Origin: Saksenaea vasiformis B4078
Lineage: Eukaryota; Mucoromycota; Mucoromycetes; Mucorales; Saksenaeaceae
Reading direction: 5' to 3'
Length of the DNA stretch: 64,000 nucleotides
Assembly (NCBI GenBank): GCA_000697055.1
Contig: JNDT01002287.1
Coordinates: 1-64,000 of the forward strand
Shown here: piece after piece, positions 23,006-33,479 of the stretch
Layout: every line of letters begins with the position of its first letter
Numbering within the stretch: the stretch's first letter is position 1
Program-made: the position numbers and the translations under genes
The notes under the pieces: model-generated
Database searches by the model: none
What the model saw: only the letters and a program-made list of their open reading frames with translations
What the model was told of the DNA's origin: nothing

Positions 23006-23858
23006 ACATTCTTCTGAATGTTTCGCCTCCCATCTTGTCCAACTATCATTTGCTATATACATCACTTGGGTAAGTGAGCATTCTTTATTCAGACAAAACT
23101 GTTTTCTCACCATCTCTCCGTATCTCTTACTTCCAGGGCGATGCCAAACTTGCTCTATCGGTTCATGCAAAATTATTTCTGACTTGGCGCAAATTGTTTT
23201 ACAAATCCAGTACATGATTAATTACAATGGTACTGCTTGTTTTCGAAGGGACGAACGTATATATATATTGATGGGAAAGATGCTCCCTCGGGATGCCAAT
23301 TGATGCACCATAAGGTAGTCTCGGCTGACGACAATGGTCGGGACCTTTAAAAACTGAAGCAAAATCGCGCCCTAGATCTTCTTCGGGCAATGGAACCATC
23401 ATAATAGATACACTCATCACGGAAGCGAATGATCTATCCGAAGCACTTCTTTTATAATATTATCCTTCTTGGTGCTCTAGGGAGGCATGTTAAATAATTG
23501 GACAAAGGCACAAAAAAGTAAATCGGGTATTATTCGCCCAATATGTGGCCGTTATTTCATCTTGCGATGTGATGTTTCAGATGAGCCTCATCTAAGAGCG
23601 TCTGAAGTAACTCAGCAAACTTTGAACTGCTAAAGCTGTTTCTGTCGCGTTAAATTTAACTATCATGCACCCATTTATCATGTTGACGCTACAAAATTGT
23701 CTTTCTAAAGTTTTCATCTCGCAAATGGGCATCCAAAATGTGATGTGGTAGCAGCATTGCGGGTTGTAGTTTTGGCGCCAGTAGTAGAAAGAGTCTGAGT
23801 TTGAAGTAGGAAACCTATAATGGACTAAAACAATACACGCTTCTTTTCCTTTTCTCCT
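23006..23858. other. Intergenic, no recognisable gene
   Basis: Only short ORFs without domain signals on either strand (for example 23592-23960, -). The last ~150 bases before 23859 should carry the promoter of reductase copy 2, including a pyrimidine-rich leader. Confidence 0.4.
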
Positions 23859-24965
23859 ATGATCGACGTACCCAGGATTAAAGTATGGATGCAAAAACGT
23901 GCAAATAGCAAATTCATAACGACTTTTCAAGCTTAATAGTGGATACGACTTCCCTTCCATCGGTTACGGCACATTTGGTGGCCATGATGCGCCTGAAAAA
24001 GTGTATCACACCTGTCGTGTCGCTCTTGAAGAAGGATACCGCCATATAGATACAGCCTATGTTTGTATGAGGTCTTGCCATACGCATCAAAATTGGGTAA
24101 CATTATGATAGACGAAACAGAAGAGGCTGTTGGTAGAGCCATCAGGGAAAGCAACGTGCCGCGCGATCAACTGTTTATTACAACAAAACTATTCCAGACG
24201 TTTCACAAGCCTGAGCACGTTCGACCAGCTTGTCAACGATCGTTAGATCTCCTAGGTCTTGACTATCTTGACCAATACATGATCCACTGGCCAATGGCTT
24301 GGGAATTTCGCAGTTTCGAATTCAAGGACTTGAAAGTGCGAGACGAGAACAACGACATTAAATGTATCGATGTGCCCATCATTGATACATGGAGAGCCAT
24401 GGAACAGCTTGTGAAGGATGGTCTTGTACGTTCTATTGGCGTATCAAATTTCACGATCGAGATGCTGGAAAAACTACTTTCCGAATGTGAGATCCCTCCA
24501 GCTATCAACCAAGTGGAGATCCACCCAAATTTGCCACAAGAGGAACTATTAGCTTATTGCAAGAGCAAAGGTATTGCGTTAACGGCTTATTCACCACTTG
24601 GAAATCCTGGTTACACTCAAAGCGGAGTGATCAATATTATTGAAGAACCTGCGGTGTTGCAAATTGCAAAGAAATACAACAAAACTCCCGTGCAAGTGCT
24701 ATTGAACTGGGGTCTCAATCGCGGTTACAGTGGTAAAGCAAAAGACGAACTACCATTTTCGAAACCTTACTCATCGCTCATAGTGATTCCAAAATCCGTG
24801 ACGGCTGAGCGTATCAAGGCTAACTTAGAATATTTTAAGATGGATCCTGCAGATATTACTCAGATCACAGAACTAGGTCGCAAACGGACAGTGAGAATAT
24901 GCAATCCTGCCGTGATGTTTGGACCATCCAATGATATATTTAACGGACATCTGGAAGACAAATAG
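23859..24965 (+). CDS. NADPH-dependent aldo-keto reductase, copy 2
   Basis: Four exons (23859-23882, 23932-24064, 24112-24732, 24784-24965) give 960 nt, 319 aa. The N-terminus MIDVPRIK joins LNSGYDFPSIGYGTFGG. The catalytic set is present: Asp/Tyr in DTAYVY, Lys in TTKLFQT, His in MIHWPMAW, and IPKSVTAERIKAN for NADPH. Trp in the TTKLWQT loop of copy 1 is Phe here, a change next to the active site. Intron positions are the same in both copies. The third intron (24733-24783) happens to be open in frame, so an unspliced reading gives a spurious 17-residue insert before VIPKS. Copies 1 and 2 point the same way and are separated by 16.7 kb of decayed elements. Confidence 0.9.
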
Positions 24966-25262
24966 CGCTATAACTCTAAATCTATTTTTTTTTAAAAAAA
25001 ATTATCGCCTTTGAAATACGCGAGATACAGCCACATCCACCCCTTCGTTGTATCCGGCTGTCTAAAAATGTCATTGACTGCTGTTCTACAGAAGGACCTG
25101 CCGCCCGTGACAATTGTTTGCAAACAAGTATCACGAGCGGCGTTACACATTAACTGTTTAGCATCATGTCCATAAAGCATCAAACGAGGACTTAACCGAA
25201 ACGAGCTCTGAAGCGGGAAATCAGTGTCAGTGATAAGAATTTTCGTCACAGATCACAGTACG
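24966..25262. other. Spacer between AKR copy 2 and the Fanzor 3' end
   Basis: No gene. This is where the right end of the Fanzor-bearing element should lie, but no convincing counterpart of the TTTGCGCCGCC terminal repeat was found, so that end is lost or too diverged. Confidence 0.4.
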
Positions 25263-25310
25263 TACCGTAAAAATCTAAACCCTTGCGGGTCCCGCATTCG
25301 CAGCGGTGAT
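25263..25310 (-). ncRNA. Candidate omega-RNA 3' region of the intact Fanzor
   Basis: Read leftward, the end of the Fanzor gene contains ACCC-GCAA-GGGT, a 4-bp stem with a GNRA-type tetraloop, followed by TTAGATTTTTACGGTA (ending 25263). The equivalent place in copy C has a different but still pairing stem (TCCCC-TTTCGA-GGGGA), then TTAGGATTTTTACGGTA. In known TnpB/Fanzor systems the guide RNA scaffold overlaps the 3' end of the nuclease gene and the element's right end, so this is the expected location. RNA expression is not shown by sequence. Confidence 0.4.
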
Positions 25311-28046
25311 ACGGTCGGGGCGACAGAAAGCGCTTGGCCTTCCACCTCCGTCCCAAATAGAATGTGCAATGTAAAACATATTTTTACTGGCATTAACGTC
25401 GCGATTCCACAACATTCCACAGTTTTTACAATCTTGAATGCCGTGATGCTTGACGTTGCCAGTAATCATATTCTGCATGTTCCTCGTTTTACATTGATGG
25501 CACACCTATTGATCATGTCAGACAAAATATTACATGGGTGATAAGTATTTGCCTGTGAGGTAAAGTATTCGTCAATTTTCAAAACCAACGCTTCACCACG
25601 GGCTTCTCGTCTCTTCAAACTTCCCCACAACTTGTTGACTGCTGCTTTGCGATGCCCCTTGTAGCGACAGGTGTTCCCAAACATGCCAACCCCAAAGACA
25701 AGTAAAGGCATTCTTCCACCGTGGCATGGATTTGACTTCGCTGCTTTCCATTTCCTTTTGCGGCACGTCATATTGACCGTGGAGCGTACAGCAGATATCG
25801 GCTGCTCTGGAATCCTGTCATTACACAACGTTTAGCAACCGTTGACTTGATATTTAACAATTTTTCATGTCCCACCTGCCACTGGTTTTCCTCTTGTATT
25901 TCTTGTGTTGCTCACGATTCTTTTTCCTTTTCTTCCTGTTTGTACTTCGATGCTTCCGTTTTCGACGGTTGTATTTTTTTCCTCCGTTTATCAGTATATT
26001 TGCTAGCTCTTCTACTGCTCTCTGTTTGCCTTGGTGATTACGGAATCTTCTTTCCCGGTCTTGTGGTCCATAGAAATCGAAAATTTGATTGTTGTGTATG
26101 AAGAAGTAACTGACTCTTTCGTGATACCGATCAATGTCCGACGTTTTCCCGGTTGGGAAGTTCGTCTCGATAACCTCAATACCGACCAGCTTTTTCTGTT
26201 TTTGCAGTTGCCTGTTTCTTTGCGGAGAGCCAGTCATACTGTAATACTGTTTCGAAGAGCAACGGCGAACTTCATGTTCTGTCTCGCCTGCGCCGTAGGA
26301 TGCGGTAAAGAGATCCCTCACACCAGGATCTATCGCGCAAACGCGGTAATATCTGTCGACTTTCTCCGTGGTAAAGTCCTCCAATTCGAGCTCAACTGCC
26401 TTGGGCTTTGCATCGCGAGCAAATTGGAATACTACACTAAATCTGTCTGTAGATATCTGGTTCGTGAATATACCGCAGTTCATGCTAAATGTAATGCTTA
26501 GCTCCATATCATTGTCACTTGATAATTTCCTGACCTGCGAAAATCGTATTTGTCCAAGTCGAACACTGTATTGAACAATTGCAAATTCCCGTCATAGTCG
26601 TCGGTATTGCTGCGGATGTGAAGTAGTGACTTCATTGCCTTTGCGTTAAGTGTAACGAAGCGAAAGTGAAAAGAAGGTTGTGGAGCTAAGGAGAATAACC
26701 TAGGCAATGTCTCCGAGACCTCGTCGTCGCTTTGCTGGTGCTCTTGCTCGTATTCCTTCAATATAGCATACAACACCGGGGCGCACGTTCCAGGTTGTTC
26801 CGATAAGGACTCGAGTGTACATACGCTGGGCATGAATGGCGCAAGAAAGTCGCGGACTTGAATGACTGCCAAGAACAACTCGAGGGAGATACGCCCCATG
26901 TTTGTTGGCCAACTAGGCTCACCATTAGCAAGGTCCTCGTATATATAGTCATAAGCTATTTGGCTGGCAGATGATTTTGATAAGTCCTACAACGGAAAAT
27001 AAGAATGTCAATGCGACAGATAATTGACGTCTATAAAACCTACCGGAACGAGTTTTTGCAGTCTGTGTATGATAAAGCCACAAACCCTTTGTTGAAAATT
27101 CTCGACCACGTCATTGGTATATGACTCCTGTAAAGTGGAGCAAGCTGCCGCGAGGGCATCGCTGTAACCGCTAAATTCATTCCGCGGGAAGACAATACCA
27201 GGATGACGCTGACGAAATTCATTCCAATAACGAAGTACGTTCTCAGGCATGTGTGGATTATCGTTCGAAACCGTAACATCCATGACTAGCTGAGCGATAG
27301 AGTACCAAAAGGACTGCGAGTAAACGTATGTAGGTATTGTTGCCTGTCCATATGTAATAATGTACGCGTTGACGTATAACTGCGTGCGTACAATTACGTT
27401 TCGAATAAACGTTGACATTGCTTCAATCCGACTTTGTAAACTATCTGCAAATTCTGGGCGTGCAATGCTTGAAAGCGGTAACTTCCGCGAAAAGCGCTCG
27501 TGGTTGTTGCCAAGACTTGTTTTCAGAGTTTCTTTAATGGATGGCTTATGGCCTGGACACTGAGCAGAACGTGCAGATGCGTGTTCCAGAGATCCACACG
27601 ATGTACAGTTGCTCTGCCTACGAAGGGGATTGGTGTTTACAGCATCCTTAGTCAGACGTCCTTTTTTCTTCCTGATTTTTTCGTCTTCAGTGCTGATTTG
27701 TGTCGCCTTATGTTTGCCAGCTAGAACAGAGCGCAAAACCGATGAGAAAGTCAAAAGCTATTGATCAAGCTACTAACCACGTTTGCTGGGTTCATGGAGA
27801 GGACATTTTTTGTTGGTTCTCATCTTGTGACCAGCTTCACCGCAATCACGACATACAACTTTGACTTTATTTACATGCATATACTATATAGTCTGATGAC
27901 ATACCTTCACTGACAGCTTCCTCTTGTTTTTGTTTTTTTTCTGCTTTTTTGAACGCTGTGTATAGTAATGGCGGATAAACAATGATGCTTGCTGAAATAA
28001 ACATAGCCGAGAGCAGTTCAATGAAGTCGTACATATCTGAAAGCAT
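25275..28046 (-). CDS. Fanzor (TnpB-like RNA-guided nuclease), apparently intact
   Basis: Seven exons (28046-27905, 27858-27778, 27720-27044, 26986-26535, 26484-25876, 25814-25553, 25505-25275) total 2454 nt, 817 aa, with no frame breaks. Residues ~8-32 are hydrophobic. Zinc knuckles follow: CRDCGEAGH...C (50-66) and CTSCGSLEH...C (113-129). A helical recognition region runs ~140-450. RuvC-I Asp503 is in CAIDPG. A highly basic arginine/lysine stretch lies at ~620-650. Glu736 is in KIDEYFTSQ. Cys743/746/767/770 form the zinc site, and Asp777 is in WNRDVNASKN. This D/E/D plus CxxC layout is that of Fanzor proteins, which cut DNA guided by an omega-RNA. The last intron (25506-25552) uses a GC donor. 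A broken DDE transposase lies upstream on the same strand. Confidence 0.88.
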
Positions 28047-28439
28047 TATGATTAAAAAAAAGAAAAAAGGGAAGAGTGTAGATGAAGAAAAAAGATGTAT
28101 TCCGAATTTTGGTCCGGTTTTTGCTTTTGACAACATTTTGTATCTCACATGCAGTCACCTTCTGGTTAGGAGCAGAACAGTAGAATGGACGTCAATTGCT
28201 CATTGTTAAATAAAATAATTATGTTTTTGTCGATGTAATACAGAAACAAAGGAATACACAGTAAGTCTCGCCTGGTATCAATGGCGCTGATTCCGAGAAG
28301 TTAAATGGATCACGCAGACAACAGAGTGATTACTGGTTAAAGCAATCTGATCTCGTCGTTTTGTCTACTGACTCAAATTCAATCCATAAGTTATTCATCT
28401 GCTTTTAATCCGTTTCTCCTAATACCAGCTTTTAACTCT
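28047..28439. other. Fanzor upstream region
   Basis: Probable promoter of the leftward Fanzor. It should also contain the missing catalytic half of the upstream transposase, which is not recognisable. A short segment (28270-28330) loosely resembles 5S rRNA but not convincingly. Confidence 0.4.
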
Positions 28440-29600
28440 GACAAGATGTCTTCAATAACATCGCGAACAGCGCCTGATCCGTCAATTGGTGCCTGTCCTC
28501 CACCTCTATCCGGTAACTTCATCGCCTTCATTCGATCAATTCAACTACTGACCCTCTGTGCTTCCTTTTCATTAAGCCTCCACTCTTCGGATGCAGCACT
28601 TATTCCAGTTTCTTCAAGGATATATCTATTACTCCAGCCTCAGATATGGTGCCTAATACAGTAATCATAATTCCTTTCCAGTTGGTATAGTGCCTTTCGC
28701 TGCAGTTCCGTTCGCACAACGACCAAAATTTCTTTGCGTATGCAAGTAAAACTAGCTCCATCGATAAAAGCGCGGTTCTCAGTGAAGTTTAAGACTTGCA
28801 TTGTTTCTCATTGAGCAACTTTATCCTTTTGCAAAGTTATCACCCCGTCATAACTCCTTGCTGCAGGAACCTCTTTCAAGTTTTCGAACATTACATGACT
28901 TTTATTGACACTGTCTTCAGACGTCTCTCATATCAGATCCTTTGTATATCAGTCAGGATAGAACGGGATTTCTGTCGATGTAATCTGCAAGAAACTGGGA
29001 GTGAGCTTCAGTCGGCTTCCCATAACATCTAGTACGACGCTTTCTGTGAACACCAGGTAGACACTGTTCTTCATCCCGGTTGTATGTTTCGATATAATTT
29101 TGAGCCGTTCGCACATCTATGCCTGTGATAAGCGTTGCTTTCTTTGCTGTTCATTCTTCTTCAATCACCAAATGAAATATCTTTTCGATTTGCTGCGGGT
29201 GTATTTTCTATAGGAAGCTCTCGTTCTAGCTTTATGCTCACGCTACACACATAGTCTGTCTGGAAAGTGGATAAAGCCTGTTAAGCTTTCATCTCTGTTA
29301 TCCTCAGCAAATATTCAGGCTTCTGTCAATGTACGCATTCGCATAAGATTGATGTCTACATGACTACCTCCTTCCCGCCATCTTTCAGTTAAAACGGATG
29401 GATTTGAGCGAGACAGTTCTGCCCACTCGTTTTGTGTATCATCCGCAGACATATCAACATCCAGTAAGGTGACATCATTTACATTCGATGGAGCGCCATC
29501 AGCCTCCATGTGTTCACATAAAGCGTTCATATCGAAGAAGTGAAAAATGAGTTTGCTACCAACCTTTTCTTTGCAAATGACTGAGTTCATGCAACGCAAA
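28440..29600 (-). pseudogene. IS630/Tc1-type DDE transposase remnant, upstream of intact Fanzor
   Basis: The frame starting at 29599 contains LTERWREGGSHVDINLMRMR, matching ILGEDWRESSSHVNNAFVRM in the transposase at 33480-34760. Nucleotide similarity continues to about 28440, including stretches equivalent to the helix-turn-helix region and the first catalytic region. Many stops are present and the second half of the catalytic domain is missing. It sits in the same place and orientation relative to a Fanzor as the other copy. Confidence 0.65.
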
Positions 29601-29642
29601 ATTCATTAGCAGCCGGCGCAAAGTCACACGCAAAATCAACTA
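29589..29642 (-). repeat. Left terminal inverted repeat of the second Fanzor element
   Basis: Read leftward from 29642 it begins TAGTTGATTTTGCGTG then TGACTTTGCGCCGG and, further in, ATTTTGCG. The corresponding end at 34904 begins TAGTTTTTTGTACG then TGACTTTGCGCCGC and AGTTTTGCG. This marks the transposase-side end of the element that carries the intact Fanzor. Confidence 0.65.
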
Positions 29643-29910
29643 GCATTGCATTGGTTGCCAAGTCACAGTGACAAAATGCGAAAACATGGTATCCTTTGTA
29701 TGTTCTCCTAGCCTCGGTGGCACAAACCATGATCGCGACAGCTGTTCTGGCCCTATCATCACTCAACGCCAGTAAAAGCCAAATTATGCAATAGTATACG
29801 ACGCAGAAACAGGGACAATGATACCGATTTCCATTTTTGGCTTTTTGGTTATGTTTATTATTACATTGGCTGTACAAGATGAAAAAGATGAATATGACGG
29901 TTGATGGCTA

Positions 29911-30138
29911 TCAAGTTTCTTTGGGTTCTGGTGCTGCTTGCGCTTTCTTTCGTTTTCTTTCATCTTTCAGACCTTGATGCAATTGGTGAAGTTGAGCAGC
30001 CACTGTATTGTTTGCTGCATGTATAGCTACACCATGGTGCAGGAATTTGTCAAGGAATGATGCTGCCGAGGAGATGGAGGTATCTTCTGTTGATTCGATT
30101 TTTACATTGAGTGGAAGAACTTCTTGCTTGCGATTCAT
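29911..30138 (-). CDS. Small hypothetical protein between the two Fanzor elements
   Basis: A 75-codon ORF starting MNRKQEVLPLNVKIES and ending KAQAAPEPKET, with a charged C-terminal helix. It lies in the ~610 bp between the two element ends, so it may be the original host sequence at this site. No family is recognised and it could be part of a longer, disrupted gene. Confidence 0.35.
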   Translation of the reverse strand: MNRKQEVLPLNVKIESTEDTSISSAASFLDKFLHHGVAIHAANNTVAAQLHQLHQGLKDERKRKKAQAAPEPKET

Positions 30139-30251
30139 GGTGATTTGGAGGAAAAAAGGGAACAGGAAAATTTCAAAGAATAATGCCTCGCCCCTTCATT
30201 AACAGCCAAGCCACCTGTCAGTTCTGTCTTCAATCACATTTGCCCTCATTA

Positions 30252-30297
30252 CTGTTTTTTGAAAATGAGTTTGCGCCGCCTAAAATGACTTTTTGCG
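30252..30297 (+). repeat. Terminal inverted repeat, Fanzor-side end
   Basis: 46 nt matching 34859-34904 in reverse at roughly 70% identity with no gaps. The central TTTGCGCCGC is perfectly conserved. Confidence 0.75.
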
Positions 30298-30379
30298 TCA
30301 TACGAGAACTTACCGATGCGAACACCTAAAAGATCGATCAGTTAAATTGTTCTAAGCTTCACCTATCTCATGACAAGCT

Positions 30380-30440
30380 TACCGTAAAAATCCTAATCCC
30401 CTCGAAAGGGGAACCCGTGTTCGTTACGATGATTTCTTTT
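30380..30440 (-). ncRNA. Candidate omega-RNA 3' region of Fanzor copy C
   Basis: Just past the stop codon, leftward, is AACACGGG, then a TCCCC-TTTCGA-GGGGA hairpin, then TTAGGATTTTTACGGTAAGC. The hairpin differs in sequence but not in pairing from the one in the intact copy, which suggests selection on RNA structure. The element end lies 128 nt further on. Confidence 0.4.
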
Positions 30441-33199
30441 CATTGTGATCGTGGCCTTGAAAAACGCTGTGGTCTTCCTTCTCCGGCCCAGATCGACGCG
30501 GAAATTGCGAACATATTCTTACTCGCATTGACATCCCTCTGCCACAACATTCCACAGTGTTTGCAAACTAGAATGCTATGACGAGGGGCACCGTCCACTG
30601 TAGTCACCTTTTCCAGTGTTCGATTATTGCAGTTGTGACATATCTATGAACAGCTTTAACGTCCTATTCGATGTATATAGTGGTATCTGAGATGTCAGAT
30701 ATTCGTCCATCTTCACTGCAATTAGTTCTCCTCTCCGTTCTCTTCTTTTTAACGTCTTCCACAGCTTCCCTACAACTCCTGACCGGTGACCTTTGAACTT
30801 CATGCCGTCCTTCCCAAACATAGCATCACCAAATACTATTAACGGCATCTTGCTTGTCTTTTCATATACTGAAGGTTTCCACTTTCTTATGCCTTTGCAA
30901 CGAGTTAGCGATGCTCGCATTGCTGATATGGGTGGATTTGATCTACTAGCAATCCAGCCAGGTTAAACAAGTTTAGTCGGCTATTCATACCTGTTGCTTT
31001 TTCTCTTATCTTCTCGTCTCTTGCGGTTTTTCTTTCGCTTTTTACGGTTCCGCTTGGTATGCTTCTGCCTTTTCCGATTATATTTTTTCCCGCCTGTTAC
31101 CAATATGTTTGCCATCTCTTCAGCCGCCCGTTGGCGACCCTGGTAATCGCGAAACCGTGCTTCGGCCCTTGATGGCCCGTAGAATGCGAATAAGACGTTC
31201 AGATGTCGAAAAATGCAACGAACGTAGGTATTGTAAGATTCAACGTCTTGTGTCTTCCCGGTCTCCAAATCTGTCTCGATTGCTTCAATTCCAGCTGCCT
31301 TCTTTTCCGATTGAAGCTTTTTTTGTCGCAGTGGTGACCCTGTATACGTGTAATACTCCCGCGTAGAGCATCTTCGGGTTTCATGCGGGTTCCTTCCATC
31401 TCCATATGCCGCCGTGAATACTTGTGATCGTCCAGGATCAACAGCGCACGGTTTGAAATGGTCATTGACTTCTTGAGTGAAGTCTCCAGGAGTCAGCTCT
31501 GTGTCCAGAGTTTCCAGTTCAGCCTTCTTCGATTTTCTTGCAAACAGAAAATCAACTGCAAATCCATCCGAATTGATCTGGTTCGTGAACATGGTCCCCT
31601 TCTCGGCTGCGGACTCTTTTAGCTCGTCAAGACTAGATATCTCTGAAAGTCAGTTTCTTCTCTTATCTTAAAGAGCTATTACCTCGCGTATCCTAACTTC
31701 TTGAAGTTAAAGATAGTGTGAAACATGGTGAGATTTTCATCATAATCCGCTCCGACTGACAACGGTGACAAACACGCTAAAGCTTTCGCGTTAATGCTTG
31801 CAAACCGCCAGTGCAAAGACGGTAACGGTGATAGGCTGAAACGTCGGGGAAGGTTCTCGTCTGATTCCTCAATATTTTGATATTTCTTCGTCGTATGATT
31901 GTAAAATGTGAGCAAGCGTTGGAATGAACTTTCCTGGTGAAGCGGATATCGCCTCGGCTGTGGCGGGAACAGGGATGATATCAGACAACTCCTCGCAAAT
32001 AGAGATTACTGCATTAATAATATCCGTGGAGATAAGATCGATAGATGAAGGCCACTGAGAGTCTCCACCGGCAACTTGTTCATAGATGTATTCCGAAGCG
32101 ACGGCTTTGGCGGAACCATTGGATAGCCTCTGATAAAATAAAAAGCCAAAGCTGCATTAGTCTTTCTTTACGAACTTCGCTGTGCATACCGGCACTGAAG
32201 CCTTCAGTTTTCGAAATCCAAACTGAACAACACGATTTTCGAAGTTTTCGACAATGTTATTCGTGTACGTTGTAGCCAATGTTTTACATGCAGCTGATAA
32301 AGAATCACTATACCCAGAGTAGTGGTGCGCAGAAAAAACGATCTCAGCATGTTGTAGCCGGAACTCGTGCCAGCAGACAAGAATATCACGGGGCATGTTG
32401 GGGTTTTCGTTTGTTATAGTTTTCCCCATGACCAATTGGCACACGGAATACCAGAACGCCTGTGTATAGATGTACGTGCTTATCTCTTCGTGAGCATGAG
32501 AAACGATATACCCATTGACAAATATCTGTGCTCGGAATATGACTTGTCGCAGGAAACTGCAAAGATTGACGATATTTCGTTGGACTTGATCGCGATAGGC
32601 CGGCCGGATCACGGATTCAAGTGGAAGCTTTCGAGTATATCTTTCGTGATTTTTGCCCAATTCGTGGACGATTCTTTCTTCCATTGTTCTTCGATGATTT
32701 GCGCACGCCTTTGACCTAGACGAGGAATGGTCTTGCGAACCACACGAAGGACATGGGGTCAGACCAGCGTTCGGGTTTCTTGAGCTTTGACCCCTTCTCG
32801 ATTCGTCCTCTTCTTTTTGCTTGCGAATGTTCTTTTTCCTCCATTTCTGTAAGTTTTCTTTTCTTCCCCACTGTGGTCCGCCTGTGAGCGATCTGTGCAT
32901 GTTAAGGATTTTCTCCCTACCACGATCTCTGCCAAAATCCTTATTCAATGGGCATGTTTTGGATCTTTTCGTTTTGTGCCCTTCACCCGCACAGTCTTTG
33001 CATATGACTGTTTGAAAATATACATTAATGCGAACGGTTGAGATAGGTATTGCAAGCTTCGTTTTCGTTTTTCGTTTTCTTCTTTTTCTTCAGCAAGTTT
33101 TATTGTCTTTTTTAGGAGCACAAGTATGAATGTAACGTTTATAAAGATATCGATAGAAGCAAGCAAGATCTGTGTTAACGTCAGAAAGGGTGGAAGCAT
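30440..33199 (-). pseudogene. Fanzor-type nuclease copy C, lightly damaged
   Basis: Architecture is the same as the intact copy. Exon 1 (33199-33058, 142 nt) is hydrophobic (LTLTQILLASIDIF...FILVLL). A zinc knuckle CKDCAGEGHKTKRSKTC and a second CPSCGSQDHSSSRSKAC follow. The recognition region includes TYTNNIVENFENRV. RuvC-I is CAVDPGRSQVFTAAYGDG, then an Arg/Lys-rich stretch, VFGDAMFG, KMDEYLTSQ, ICHNC, CKHCGMLWQRDVNASKN, stop 30442. Damage: one inserted base near 31870 breaks the frame in the recognition region, and the last intron starts AT instead of GT or GC (…TCTCAG|ATACCA). The first intron (33008-33057) has a GC donor. All three catalytic acids are still encoded. Confidence 0.8.
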
Positions 33200-33479
33200 G
33201 GCATAGAGGGTGGTGAAGATGAAACGAAAGAGAGATGAGGGATAAAATCAGAAAATGTCGTCAAAGCAGAGACATCAAATTAGACTCGTCACAACACTGT
33301 ACTTTGCTTAATTAACCGCTTCAAAACGTGGGCAGTCAAAGACAACAAAAAAGTATCATCCTTCAATAAACCGTATTGTTAGGAATACCTACAAGCTATT
33401 GCTTCACTTTACCAAGCAATAAGGTAATGAAAAAAGGTCAATGTAAGAACCTTATTCCGGTGTACCGATCATTACTGCT

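Noticed and set aside
24980..25145. Right end of the intact Fanzor element
   Set aside because: Partial words such as GAGCGGCG and TCGCCTTTG occur but no aligned 46-nt repeat; not called.
28251..28340. Possible 5S rRNA-like segment (GATTCCGAGAAGTTAAATGG)
   Set aside because: Only a short resemblance; the required stems and internal pol III boxes could not be drawn.
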